44,964 nucleotides of DNA from Ignavibacteria bacterium (GCA_016844745.1 JAERMQ010000033.1:1-44964); one strand, 5' to 3'. Shown: positions 1 to 7,480, counted from the stretch's first letter. The notes: a model not told the origin generated them from the letters alone. Numbers and translations: made by a program.

Positions 1-1168
1 TGAGTCCGATGCCGTTGTTGATTGTTCTGTTGTAAGGGAGTAAGTTCCCTTTTTCCAAATCAAAGGAATTAACAAGGGAGCATGCTCCCTTGTTAAATAT
101 AGCCAGTTCATACCTCATCTCAATTGCTGATTTCAAAGCATCATCGGGATTTTTATATAATGCCATGATGCAATCACCCATCAACTTATCTATTTCTCCG
201 TTGTGCTTAATAATTGTGCTGTTCATACGATTGAAATAAGCATTAAGCAAATCAACAACTTCTAACGGTTTCATTCCTTCGGAAATGCCTGTGAAATCAC
301 GTATATCGGTGAAAAGGGTAGCAATCTGAATGTTATTTGGTAGAAACTTCGTTGGGTCTTCTCCTTTTTCGATTGATTCAACGAGGGATTTGCGGGTGTA
401 GATTTCCATTATTTTCAAACGTTGGATTGCTTCGTCGTTTTTAATTTTCAATTGCTTAGATAAACGAACAACTGAAAAGTAGGTTTTTCTATCTTCTTTA
501 AGAAATTCAAAAAAGATTGAGCTTGTAATGAAAAAAAAAATATATTCATTTATCATAATATTTTTTAGGAGTCCAAGCCCTATGAAATAATCATGAATTG
601 AAAACATTAGTCCTATTGTAATAAGTATTACAAAAGTAATTCTTTTATTTTTTGATTTTGAAAAAAAGTAATAAATCAATGATGCTATCAATGAAATCGT
701 ACTTACAATAGCAAAAAGCAAATAAAATATAGTTGATTTCCCGAGATGATAAACAAAATTTGTAAAAAACAATTCAACATTAATAATATTGATTGGATAT
801 GTCTTGAAAAAGCTGAATCTAGAAAAAACAATAAGAAGAAGGATTGAAATAAATAGAATTTTAGGTATTAATTTACTAGCAGGATAGAAATAAATATCAT
901 AAAAAATAAATAGATAAAATGAATATAGTAGCATACCCGAAATAACTTTCAAATCATTAAATATTACGTAATAAAAAACATTTGTGAAATTTAAGCTTAA
1001 AAGAAGTTGAAAAAATAAATATAAGGATGAAAAAATGCAAGCTAAAACAAAATAAAAATGCTTATCAAATATTTTTTTATGAATGTAAATTACTGCAAAT
1101 AAATAGTAAATTGCAAAAATCATTAAACATCCTGAAAGAAACGCGAGAATAAAATTATAGACGGTCAT
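1..1168 (-). CDS. Membrane-bound class III adenylate cyclase, paralog A (3' end outside window)
   Basis: Open in frame for 389 codons from an ATG at 1168 to the window edge; I checked every triplet and saw no stop. It starts MTVYNFIL with a GGAGG ribosome site 4 nt upstream. About the first 220 residues are hydrophobic and look like a seven-helix sensor region. The class III cyclase domain follows, with FTDIRDFTGISEGM (metal-binding Asp) and GEIDKLMGDCIMALY (the Lys expected for adenine recognition). It should convert ATP to cAMP at the inner membrane. It is a close paralog of the gene at 2050-3765: the cyclase parts are almost identical at DNA level, the membrane parts are much more diverged. 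The catalytic Asn/Arg region lies beyond the edge. A HEPN/MNT pair separates it from its paralog. Confidence 0.88.
   Translation of the reverse strand, partial: MTVYNFILAFLSGCLMIFAIYYLFAVIYIHKKIFDKHFYFVLACIFSSLYLFFQLLLSLNFTNVFYYVIFNDLKVISGMLLYSFYLFIFYDIYFYPASKLIPKILFISILLLIVFSRFSFFKTYPINIINVELFFTNFVYHLGKSTIFYLLFAIVSTISLIASLIYYFFSKSKNKRITFVILITIGLMFSIHDYFIGLGLLKNIMINEYIFFFITSSIFFEFLKEDRKTYFSVVRLSKQLKIKNDEAIQRLKIMEIYTRKSLVESIEKGEDPTKFLPNNIQIATLFTDIRDFTGISEGMKPLEVVDLLNAYFNRMNSTIIKHNGEIDKLMGDCIMALYKNPDDALKSAIEMRYELAIFNKGACSLVNSFDLEKGNLLPYNRTINNGIGL
34..96. repeat. In-frame double palindrome inside cyclase A
   Basis: Two palindromic units, AAGGGA-gtaagt-TCCCTT (34-51) and AAGGGA-gcatgc-TCCCTT (74-91), lie either side of a TTCC...GGAA spacer. 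The second extends to a perfect 28-nt palindrome at 69-96. The gene reads through it as NKGACSLVNSFDLEKGN, which sits where other class III cyclases have a short loop before the GIGLNYG strand. The same element is at 2637-2699 in cyclase B. Confidence 0.75.
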
Positions 1169-1221
1169 AAAACCTCCAATATATTACATTATAGTTGATT
1201 CTCATTATGCGAAAAAGCAAA

Positions 1222-1614
1222 CTATTTTAAAATAATTTTTTCAATCCCAGAAACAAAAATTAACATGTCCTGATAATGTTTTTCTACTTCTTCTTTTTCG
1301 AAGTTGACAAAATCTTCATAATCACTTTCCTGACGGTTATTAAACGAAAGAGAATATATTTTATACAAATCACCGGATACAATTCCTGTATGAACATAAT
1401 ATTTATTGAACCATCCGATTAATTGTTTATGTTTAGATGTTGAAAATTCATTCTTTATTGCAAATGAAGAAACAATATGAAAAGCAGAATAATAAATCCT
1501 GTTCAAAGCATTTTTTATTCGGTTGGTTTCTAAAGCAACTCGTGCATCTTCGATAGTCTCTTTAGCTCTTTGAATTCTATGTTGGATTATTGCTTCTTTT
1601 TGTTCAGGCGTCAT
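1222..1614 (-). CDS. HEPN-domain toxin of a HEPN/MNT pair
   Basis: About 130 residues, all helical in appearance. The HEPN RNase signature R-x6-H is visible in RIYYSAFH (within NALNRIYYSAFHIV), as in the PF05168-type HEPN proteins. These act as RNases when released from the partner nucleotidyltransferase. The open frame extends to 1629, but AAGGGA lies 6 nt before the ATG at 1614 (MTPEQKEAII) and nothing comparable precedes 1629, so I prefer 1614. The gene overlaps the 3' end of the MNT gene by 11 nt, which implies translational coupling. In the studied HepT/MntA system the MNT protein AMPylates the HEPN protein; here that is inference from pairing. The pair lies between two cyclase paralogs. 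Confidence 0.85.
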   Translation of the reverse strand: MTPEQKEAIIQHRIQRAKETIEDARVALETNRIKNALNRIYYSAFHIVSSFAIKNEFSTSKHKQLIGWFNKYYVHTGIVSGDLYKIYSLSFNNRQESDYEDFVNFEKEEVEKHYQDMLIFVSGIEKIILK

Positions 1615-1927
1615 AATAAATCCCTTCATTTTTCACTTTTTCCCGGAAAGGTGTAATGGGTTCGATTATATCCTGATAGTTATAAATATGTGAATCAATT
1701 AATATACTATAATCGATTTCATAATCTATGACCCTGCGTCTTAAGTTATCTTTAAATCTCCAATCAATTACTCTATCGAAAACCAAGACCAAGTCATAAT
1801 CGGAATCATCGTTGTAATCTCCTCTTGCACGTGAACCGAAGAAATATATACCTTTGAAATCAGGATAATCACGTTTCAGTTCATCTTTTAGAGCATTGAT
1901 TATTTTTTCTATTAATCCATTTTCCAT
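1604..1927 (-). CDS. MNT-type minimal nucleotidyltransferase antitoxin
   Basis: 107 residues with the nucleotidyltransferase fold motif GSRARGDYNDDSDYDL (GS...D-x-D), which carries the two metal-binding aspartates. A third acidic strand, IDYEIDYSILID, follows. This is the pol-beta superfamily minimal nucleotidyltransferase found upstream of HEPN genes. The likely role is antitoxin by AMPylation or binding of the HEPN protein encoded immediately downstream. A weak AGG lies 6 nt before the ATG. Confidence 0.87.
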   Translation of the reverse strand: MENGLIEKIINALKDELKRDYPDFKGIYFFGSRARGDYNDDSDYDLVLVFDRVIDWRFKDNLRRRVIDYEIDYSILIDSHIYNYQDIIEPITPFREKVKNEGIYYDA

Positions 1928-2049
1928 TTTTATGCCTAAAACATCTTCAATGCAAAACTAATGATAATAATATAAAAAAGCAAACAATATGCTTTAATAA
2001 TTGATTTTAAAATACTTTTTAAATAAATCCCCAATAATTATCCATTAAT

Positions 2050-3765
2050 TTACTTATCCATAAACTCAAACACTCCGCTCCATTCCTTCAATAAGCCGGC
2101 ATCCTTGCGGATTTGCAGATTACGGCAGCGCTCGATGAAGAAATGAAGGACAGGGTCTTTGAACTCATCCGATGACTGGAAGTCATCGGATGAGTAAATC
2201 TCAATAGCTTTCAAAAACTCTCCCGCCTGATAATATGAAAATGCTTCCGCCAATGGTTCTACATTTCTTCCTTTTATTTCCTTTACCTCATCCGGCTCGA
2301 AATCAAATACTTCGAATATCCTCATTGGGTTTGATTTACCCTTGACGAGAACTTCATCAAGAAATCTGATATTATAACTTTCCGAAAGTTCGGAACTTTC
2401 TGAAAGTGCCGTACTTTCAGAAAGTTTCGAACTTTCGGAAAGTTTTCCCAATTGATTTTTCAAATCCTCTGAAATAATGAGCGGCACTTTATAATATTTT
2501 GTAAGTGCTTCGAGACGGCTGGCAGTGTTGACAATATCGCCGACAACGGTATAATCCATCTTACTTTCGGAGCCGATATTGCCAATGATGACTTCACCGT
2601 AGTTCAAGCCGATGCCGTTATTGATTGTTCTGTTGTAAGGGAGTAAGTTCCCTTTTTCCAAATCAAAGGAATTAACAAGGGAGCATGCTCCCTTGTTAAA
2701 TATAGCCAATTCATACCTCATTTCAATTGCCGATTTCAAAGCATCATCCGGATTTTTATATAATGCCATGATGCAATCACCCATCAGCTTATCAATTTCG
2801 CCGTTGTGCTTGATTATTGTGCTGTTCATTCGATTGAAATAAGCATTAAGCAATTCCACAACTTCTAATGGCTTCATTCCTTCGGATATACCGGTGAAAT
2901 CGCGAATATCGGTGAAAAGAGTAGCTATTTGAATATTTTTCGATTCAAATTTTGTCGGGTCATCGCCTCTTTCAATTGATTCTACAAGGGAATGGCGTGT
3001 GTAGATTTCGGTGATTTTTAAACGTCGCACAGCTTCGTCTTTTTCTTTGCTAAGTTGCTTGGATAAATCTAATACGGCTAGATTTGTTTTACGTTCATCA
3101 ATGAGAAAATCCATAAAAACCACAACAACAAATATGAAAAAATTTATTTCAAAAACCATTATGCTGTCGATGAATCTGTGGCTTATCGCAAAGTCATTAA
3201 ACACACATAATAGTGAAGCGATTAATTGAAAAATAAACAAGTTCCTTCTAAAACTTGGAGTTAGTTTTAAAAATTTTATTATTGTTATAATAATTGTCAA
3301 AATAAAAATAAAACCCCAAATTGAATACATTAAGTTGGTTTTACCAACATGATAAACAAATGGTGTTAATTTTGTGTTTATAACTATAGATTCAATAGGA
3401 AAAGAAAGAAAAATATCAAATGGTATAAAAAATGATGTTATACATGCAACTATTAATGTAACATATGGGATTATATTTTTCGCTTTTGGCATCAAAATAA
3501 GATAAAACATAAAAAACCAAACTACCCAACCCCAAATACCAAAAAACATTTTTAGTTTATGAAATATCAAATATTGTTCATTTGTCCAATTCAAACTTAG
3601 TAATAACTGAAAAAAAGAATATAGTGAACAACAAACACTCCACAGAAAAAAATAAAAATGCTTCCCAATTTTTTTCTGAACAACTATAACATTAAATAAT
3701 GTATATAGTCCAATAAGAAATACACTTGCAACCGATGCCGATACTAGAAAATTATACACAGTCAT
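2050..3765 (-). CDS. Membrane-bound class III adenylate cyclase, paralog B
   Basis: About 571 residues. Roughly the first 220 form seven hydrophobic segments (7TM-like sensor). A short linker (LSKQLSKEKDEAVRRLKITEIYTR) leads to a class III cyclase domain at about 275-490. Catalytic features seen: FTDIRDFT and GEIDKLMGD (metal Asp and adenine-type Lys), YTVVGDIVNTASRLEA (adenine-type Asp, transition-state Asn and Arg). All key residues for adenylate cyclase are therefore present. The longest frame begins at a GTG at 3771; I start at the ATG at 3765 because paralog A starts with the same MTVYNF and AGGTG lies 6-7 nt upstream. The domain carries three in-frame palindromic insertions (2164-2194, 2377-2443, 2637-2699). 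A C-terminal tail of about 70 residues looks helical. Confidence 0.9.
   Translation of the reverse strand: MTVYNFLVSASVASVFLIGLYTLFNVIVVQKKIGKHFYFFLWSVCCSLYSFFQLLLSLNWTNEQYLIFHKLKMFFGIWGWVVWFFMFYLILMPKAKNIIPYVTLIVACITSFFIPFDIFLSFPIESIVINTKLTPFVYHVGKTNLMYSIWGFIFILTIIITIIKFLKLTPSFRRNLFIFQLIASLLCVFNDFAISHRFIDSIMVFEINFFIFVVVVFMDFLIDERKTNLAVLDLSKQLSKEKDEAVRRLKITEIYTRHSLVESIERGDDPTKFESKNIQIATLFTDIRDFTGISEGMKPLEVVELLNAYFNRMNSTIIKHNGEIDKLMGDCIMALYKNPDDALKSAIEMRYELAIFNKGACSLVNSFDLEKGNLLPYNRTINNGIGLNYGEVIIGNIGSESKMDYTVVGDIVNTASRLEALTKYYKVPLIISEDLKNQLGKLSESSKLSESTALSESSELSESYNIRFLDEVLVKGKSNPMRIFEVFDFEPDEVKEIKGRNVEPLAEAFSYYQAGEFLKAIEIYSSDDFQSSDEFKDPVLHFFIERCRNLQIRKDAGLLKEWSGVFEFMDK
2164..2194. repeat. 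Family A palindrome within cyclase B coding sequence
   Basis: A 14-bp perfect stem (2164-2177 with 2181-2194) with a 3-nt loop GGA. Each arm holds the small palindrome TCATC-n-GATGA, with centre C in one arm and G in the other. It is read in frame as YSSDDFQSSDEFK in the cyclase C-terminal tail. Related copies are at 19227-19259, 23402-23431 and 23486-23515. Confidence 0.85.
2377..2443. repeat. 67-nt doubly nested palindrome encoding an LSES repeat in cyclase B
   Basis: Four 13-nt units ACTTTC-n-GAAAGT at 2377-2389, 2395-2407, 2413-2425 and 2431-2443, with centres C, T, A, G in that order. Unit 1 is the reverse complement of unit 4, and unit 2 of unit 3. The 5-nt spacers TCGGA and TTCGA are also complementary except for one wobble. 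The two 31-nt halves match at 30 of 31 positions. On the minus strand it is read as four LSES blocks with a 6-residue period, just before the IRFLDEVLVKGK strand. Confidence 0.88.
2637..2699. repeat. In-frame double palindrome inside cyclase B
   Basis: Same element as at 34-96: AAGGGA-gtaagt-TCCCTT at 2637-2654, a spacer with TTCC/GGAA, then AAGGGA-gcatgc-TCCCTT at 2677-2694 inside a perfect 28-nt palindrome (2672-2699). It is translated as part of the cyclase. Its presence in both paralogs means it predates their duplication or was spread by gene conversion. Confidence 0.75.
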
Positions 3766-3821
3766 AACCACACCTGTTTTATTTGTTATTAATATTCAAT
3801 CATAAAATTAAAATTTATCAT

Positions 3822-4346
3822 TTATTTATTTTTCAATTTTCTTTCAATTTGTATTAGCTCTACTTCCTTTTGAATTTCTCTTTGCAATTCTTCTTCAGTT
3901 GACAAATATAGCATATATTTTGCAGCAAATAATTGCATGTATTCTTTAAGAACTGAATATTTAACCACAGTTTCGTTTTTTTCGCTGCAAAGTATTATTC
4001 CAATTGTCGGATTATCCTCCTTGCTTTTTCTCAATGACGAAGTTCGGTCACGCAGTGAGTGACTTATTGGAAATAATAAATAAAATTGTCTCATGTATTT
4101 GAGATTAGTTATTGTAAATCCTTTCCCATACTCAAAGGTTAGTTTTTCGGACAATGTTTTGATTAAGAAATCTCCATAATAAGAACGTTCTTTTCCCGCC
4201 TGTTCTTCTTCAACAATTAAACGACCTATGTTCCAGTATGCTTGAACCATAGCATAGTTTATCGTTTTATATGCCATATTTCTTGCTGTATTAATAACAG
4301 AAGAAATATTATTAAAAAAATCAGAATTTAATTTTAAAGTACTCAT
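3822..4346 (-). pseudogene. DUF1016 (YhcG-type) nuclease with the catalytic core deleted
   Basis: 174 residues where the family normally has about 330-350. Residues 1 to about 108 match the DUF1016 N-terminal domain (AYWNIGRLIVEEEQAGKERS, GKGFTITNLKYMRQFYLLFP). The sequence then jumps near SSLRKSKEDNPTIGIILC to the last part of the PD-(D/E)XK domain (NPTIGIILCSEKNETVVKYS, QLFAAKYMLYLSTEEEL). The stretch that normally holds the catalytic strands is absent, but the frame is kept. AGGA lies 7 nt before the ATG. The preceding stop of a 16-codon cyclase scrap overlaps this start as TAATG. The product cannot be an active nuclease; it might still fold as a DNA- or partner-binding domain. Confidence 0.8.
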
Positions 4347-4396
4347 TATTTTTCCTGATTACTCAAAAATGAGAGAATAAAATTATAGACGGTCAT
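4346..4396 (-). pseudogene. 5' scrap of a third cyclase gene, now a 16-codon leader ORF
   Basis: 35 nt at 4373-4407 are identical to 1145-1179, the ribosome site and start of cyclase A. Translation from the ATG at 4396 gives MTVYNFILSFLSNQEK then TAA; the first 12 codons match cyclase A apart from one residue (FILAFLS in A), then homology ends. The TAA shares its last A with the ATG of the DUF1016 remnant (TAATG). It looks like a third cyclase copy deleted down to its start, leaving an upstream ORF that could couple translation to the next gene. Confidence 0.82.
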
Positions 4397-4424
4397 AAAA
4401 CCTCCAAAAGAAATTTATTTAAAG

Positions 4425-4715
4425 TCAGATTCTTCTTTTCCAGTAATAAGGTTGTCTTTTTTGGTGTGAAAGCGCTAATATTCTGATATTGTTGTTATCT
4501 ATATCGAAATAAATTGAAAAGGGAAAAATTCTTAGATTACATTTTCTTATTTCTTCCAACACCTTTGGATAAAGATTTGGATTTTCCTTAATTCTGTTTA
4601 GTGAATTTTCAAACTCATTGATAAAATGTTCGCCAAGTCCAAAAATAATGTCGTCATAATAATCTCTTGACTCAATTAGTTCATTCCTTGCTAACTTATG
4701 AAAAATGATTTTCAT
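4425..4715 (-). CDS. ParE/RelE-family toxin
   Basis: 96 residues. The pattern of ARNELIESRDYYDDII, then LGEHFINEFENSLNRIKENPNLYP, then IRKCNLRIFPFSIYFDIDNNNIRILALSHQKRQPYYWKRR is the ParE branch of the RelE/ParE superfamily (helical hairpin, then a beta sheet with RxFPFxIYF and ILALxHxxRxPxYW). Family members poison gyrase or act on mRNA; which applies cannot be told here. The start ATG overlaps the antitoxin stop (ATGA at 4712-4715), the usual antitoxin-then-toxin order. Confidence 0.9.
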   Translation of the reverse strand: MKIIFHKLARNELIESRDYYDDIIFGLGEHFINEFENSLNRIKENPNLYPKVLEEIRKCNLRIFPFSIYFDIDNNNIRILALSHQKRQPYYWKRRI

Positions 4716-4930
4716 TTTGAGTATTTACTTTTTGCTTCCTTAATAACGTTACTGGAATCAATAAAATAAGCGGAGTCATCCTTGCTTCTTGTAATAATTT
4801 CTTCAGAAAATGAAGTTTCGTCTAATATGATATCTGATGTTTCCAAATTTTGAAGCAAATTCATCACCAAATCAGCTTTTTCCTGATTATTTAAATTTTT
4901 GATTGAATTTTCAATTTCAATTAATGACAT
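4712..4930 (-). CDS. Antitoxin of the ParE-type pair (addiction-module component family)
   Basis: 72 residues, acidic and helical: EIENSIKNLNNQEKADLVMNLLQNLE resembles the N-terminal helices of the small addiction-module antitoxins (PF09720-like). The C-terminal half is the likely toxin-binding tail. Directly upstream of and overlapping the toxin gene by 4 nt. GAGAGGTA lies 5 nt before the ATG. Probable autoregulator of the pair, by analogy. Confidence 0.8.
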   Translation of the reverse strand: MSLIEIENSIKNLNNQEKADLVMNLLQNLETSDIILDETSFSEEIITRSKDDSAYFIDSSNVIKEAKSKYSK

Positions 4931-5066
4931 AATTTACCTCTCTAAATTTTCTTCAAATATACGAAAATAATTGTCAATTGTTAATTGTTAATGATTAATT
5001 TAACACAAAATTCCATATAGTAAATCATAATTCGTAATTTTTTCCATTGACAATTATCAATCATTT

Positions 5067-6725
5067 TTACTCATTCTTCTTATAAATTGAATAAGCTCCA
5101 AATTGCCTGAATAATGTGAAATTCGATTTGATATAATCATCTAGAATAAATACATTACTCGATACGGCGCTTTTATTTTTTTCCGTCACATCCTGCTGAC
5201 GAACCAACATAATATATCGGACTTTATTCAATGCTAAGTCAAATACTATGGCATTTTGAATTTTTGCCGTTGTGGTTAGTCCCGGTTGAAGCTCGTAATA
5301 TTTAGTTGCAGGTAGCCGTTCAGCCAAATAGTATGCCATAACATCGCAGCCAACAAGCTTATCGTGCCGCTCGGAGCCAATGTAAATTTTCTCATTTTCT
5401 TTGGTGGAATCTTTGAGCAGGCGGCAGGCAGCATTGAAATTACTTACCCAATCTTTAGCATCTCTAATACCTGCAGCACGGGGTAGAGTGAAATAATTAG
5501 TCTTATTGTTATTTAAGAATACAGATAAATCCCTTGCCTTCCATGTAACCGGGAAAATGAGAATTAATAATACGAGTATATAAAAGAAAGATATACGCAG
5601 CTTAGTTTTCGATAGAAGTCTTCGGAATACTTCTATTAAAGGAAGAGAAATCAAAAGCGCAGGGATTATATGTTCGAAATCGGAACGATATATTGCCTGA
5701 TGGAACAGAAAAAGTGAAGTCAGGGCTATAACGAGATTCTTCCAGTGAATTTTATTTTTAATTTCTATGCGGTTTTTAATAAATGTTTTTGCAATTGATA
5801 AAATCGAAATCATAAACAAATGCATCGCTATAAGGAACTGAGCCGCTTCGAGAAATAATCTTATATTTTTGCTTTGGGAATTAATTGAAAAAGTTGCAAT
5901 TAAATTCCTCAATGGAGTAGGCAGGCTGCGGTATTCAGGATAAATTTGCATTGGAAATGCTATTAATGCATCATATAACTCACCCGTTGGAACCTTGTAA
6001 AACAGGTAGAATACATAAGGCAACAGAACGAAAATAAAACCTGATGCAAAATAAAATACTTCCCGTATTATACTTATAAACGCTGATTTTTTTCGAAAGT
6101 CGGGATTAACAATACTAATTGACAACAAAAATAAAAAAGTAGCTGCAAAGGCATAAGCGCCGAAGTCATGCCGGAAAAGAGTTGCTACTCCAATTGTTGC
6201 ACCGGCTATTAACAAGTTGATTGATTTTCGTGAATCTATAAATTCCAATAAATAATATATCTCAATTAAAATAAATAAAACAGCCGTAAACGATGGTCTG
6301 CCATAAAGCCCGAATCCGCCAAGCAATGCCGAAGCCAATAAAAATGGTAAAATACCTGAGCTTCTGTTGAATACTTTCCGGGTTATCAACATAATATAAA
6401 AAGCTATCATTAAGTTTATTGCAACCGAAGCCATCCTGAAAATAATCAGTTTATTCCCGAATGCCGACAAAATTACGGAGAAAAGATAAAATTGTCCCGG
6501 AGGATATAAGGTTCTAAAATCGTTATAAGGTATATTCCCATTTGTAATTTGTTCGGCTCCAACTGTTATCAATCCCTCGTCATAAGGATTAATTCCTGCA
6601 TTAAATCCTAATATTATAAATACTACTCCACAAATCAACGCAAAAAGAAAAAGGATTTTCCTAAACGGTTTTTCAGTCATTGTGGCTGAAAAGATATTAT
6701 TTTTTTGTTTTGTTTTCAATTCCAT
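5067..6725 (-). CDS. GT39-like polytopic membrane glycosyltransferase
   Basis: 552 residues with about ten to twelve hydrophobic segments. Near the N-terminus INPYDEGLITVGAEQI contains the acidic motif in the first periplasmic loop typical of the PMT/ArnT (GT-C) superfamily, and TLYPPGQFYLFSV is the conserved loop that follows in many members. A soluble-looking C-terminal region from about residue 420 follows. The likely reaction is transfer of a sugar from a polyprenyl-phosphate donor in the periplasm; the acceptor is unknown. No clear ribosome site precedes the ATG at 6725; an internal ATG at 6680 is a weaker alternative. It stands alone, divergent from the lipoprotein gene at 6820. Confidence 0.78.
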   Translation of the reverse strand: MELKTKQKNNIFSATMTEKPFRKILFLFALICGVVFIILGFNAGINPYDEGLITVGAEQITNGNIPYNDFRTLYPPGQFYLFSVILSAFGNKLIIFRMASVAINLMIAFYIMLITRKVFNRSSGILPFLLASALLGGFGLYGRPSFTAVLFILIEIYYLLEFIDSRKSINLLIAGATIGVATLFRHDFGAYAFAATFLFLLSISIVNPDFRKKSAFISIIREVFYFASGFIFVLLPYVFYLFYKVPTGELYDALIAFPMQIYPEYRSLPTPLRNLIATFSINSQSKNIRLFLEAAQFLIAMHLFMISILSIAKTFIKNRIEIKNKIHWKNLVIALTSLFLFHQAIYRSDFEHIIPALLISLPLIEVFRRLLSKTKLRISFFYILVLLILIFPVTWKARDLSVFLNNNKTNYFTLPRAAGIRDAKDWVSNFNAACRLLKDSTKENEKIYIGSERHDKLVGCDVMAYYLAERLPATKYYELQPGLTTTAKIQNAIVFDLALNKVRYIMLVRQQDVTEKNKSAVSSNVFILDDYIKSNFTLFRQFGAYSIYKKNE

Positions 6726-6763
6726 TCGTGCAAGATAAAAAAAATTTGCAACTTTTTAGCATG

Positions 6764-6794
6764 TTTGATTGTTTATAGTATGTAATTAAGATTT
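6764..6794 (+). promoter_or_regulatory. Possible Bacteroidota-type promoter
   Basis: TTTG at 6764-6767, exactly 19 nt, then TAAGATTT at 6787-6794, a partial match to TAnnTTTG (two mismatches). It is 25 nt before the lipoprotein start at 6820. It is weaker than the tRNA promoter at 36134 and offered as a candidate only. Confidence 0.35.
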
Positions 6795-6819
6795 ATGTTT
6801 AATTTTTTTTAGGAATTTT

Positions 6820-7335
6820 ATGAACAAATTTAAAATTATCAATGTTTTGACTTTACGGGTACTAATAACATTTATTTGGATTCTCGGCGTCACATCATGT
6901 ATTGATTTACCAATTGGTCCGGGACCAGGTCCAGGCGACCCTCCGGAACCGGATCCAAATGATTCGCTTAGGATAACAAAAGTACAATTAAAATACGGTG
7001 AATCAATTAAAATAGATGATGCCGGAACTCAAATAATATTTGATGAACTGCTCGAAGAATCGAGATGTCCCGAAGGTGCAGTATGTTTATGGGCTGGGAA
7101 CGCTAAAATAAAGCTTCGTATTGGTATTCCCGAAATGTCATCCAGGCAAATGGATGTATTTGAATTGAATACGAATCTCGACCCGAAATCATATCTGTAC
7201 GAGCCAAAGATTATTAGTGAAAAAAACCATAGAACACAGATTGAGCTTGTGGATCTTCTGCCTCATCCATCTCTTTCGAAAAGAATGCTCAGGCTTGAAG
7301 ATTACGTCGCTACATTATTAATAACCAAATATTAA
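6820..7335 (+). CDS. Small secreted lipoprotein, function unknown
   Basis: 171 residues. The signal peptide has a hydrophobic core and ends GVTSC, a lipobox with Cys27. A Gly/Pro-rich linker (IGPGPGPGDPPEPDPND) leads to a beta-rich domain with ESRCPEGAVCLWAGNAKIKLRI. That CPEGAVCxWAGNA motif with its Cys pair recurs in small Bacteroidota lipoproteins of unknown function. It should be anchored to the inner or outer membrane. It is monocistronic and followed directly by an 18-bp hairpin. Confidence 0.75.
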   Translation: MNKFKIINVLTLRVLITFIWILGVTSCIDLPIGPGPGPGDPPEPDPNDSLRITKVQLKYGESIKIDDAGTQIIFDELLEESRCPEGAVCLWAGNAKIKLRIGIPEMSSRQMDVFELNTNLDPKSYLYEPKIISEKNHRTQIELVDLLPHPSLSKRMLRLEDYVATLLITKY

Positions 7336-7341
7336 TAATCG

Positions 7342-7397
7342 AAACACCACACCCCTTAATTCTTCTCTATAGAGTGGATTTAAGGGGTGTGGTGTTT
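7342..7397. terminator. Long perfect hairpin after the lipoprotein gene
   Basis: An 18-nt perfect inverted repeat (7342-7359 with 7380-7397) with a 20-nt loop that contains the palindrome CTCTATAGAG. There is no clean U-run. It begins 7 nt after the stop at 7335 and probably acts as a 3' end or transcript-stabilising structure; it may also be a mobile repeat. Confidence 0.5.
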
Positions 7398-7417
7398 AAT
7401 TATCTTTCAATCCCCTA

Positions 7418-7480
7418 CAGTCAGAAGTTCCTTCTGACTGGCATATCTTCCTACCATAATATAATCCCTGACGGGATTAT
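7418..7480. repeat. Two short palindromes between convergent lipoprotein genes
   Basis: CAGTCAGAAG-TTC-CTTCTGACTG (7418-7440, 10-bp stem, 3-nt loop) and ATAATCCC-TGAC-GGGATTAT (7461-7480, 8-bp stem). The 3-nt loop recalls the palindrome families elsewhere in the window. Confidence 0.6.

Noticed and set aside
2050..3765. Guanylate rather than adenylate specificity for the cyclase
   Set aside because: The base-selecting pair reads Lys (DKLMGD) and Asp (VVGDIVNT), as in adenylate cyclases, not Glu and Cys/Ser.
7342..7397. Riboswitch or attenuator
   Set aside because: It lies after the lipoprotein stop codon and is a simple perfect stem; no aptamer-like conserved core is seen.
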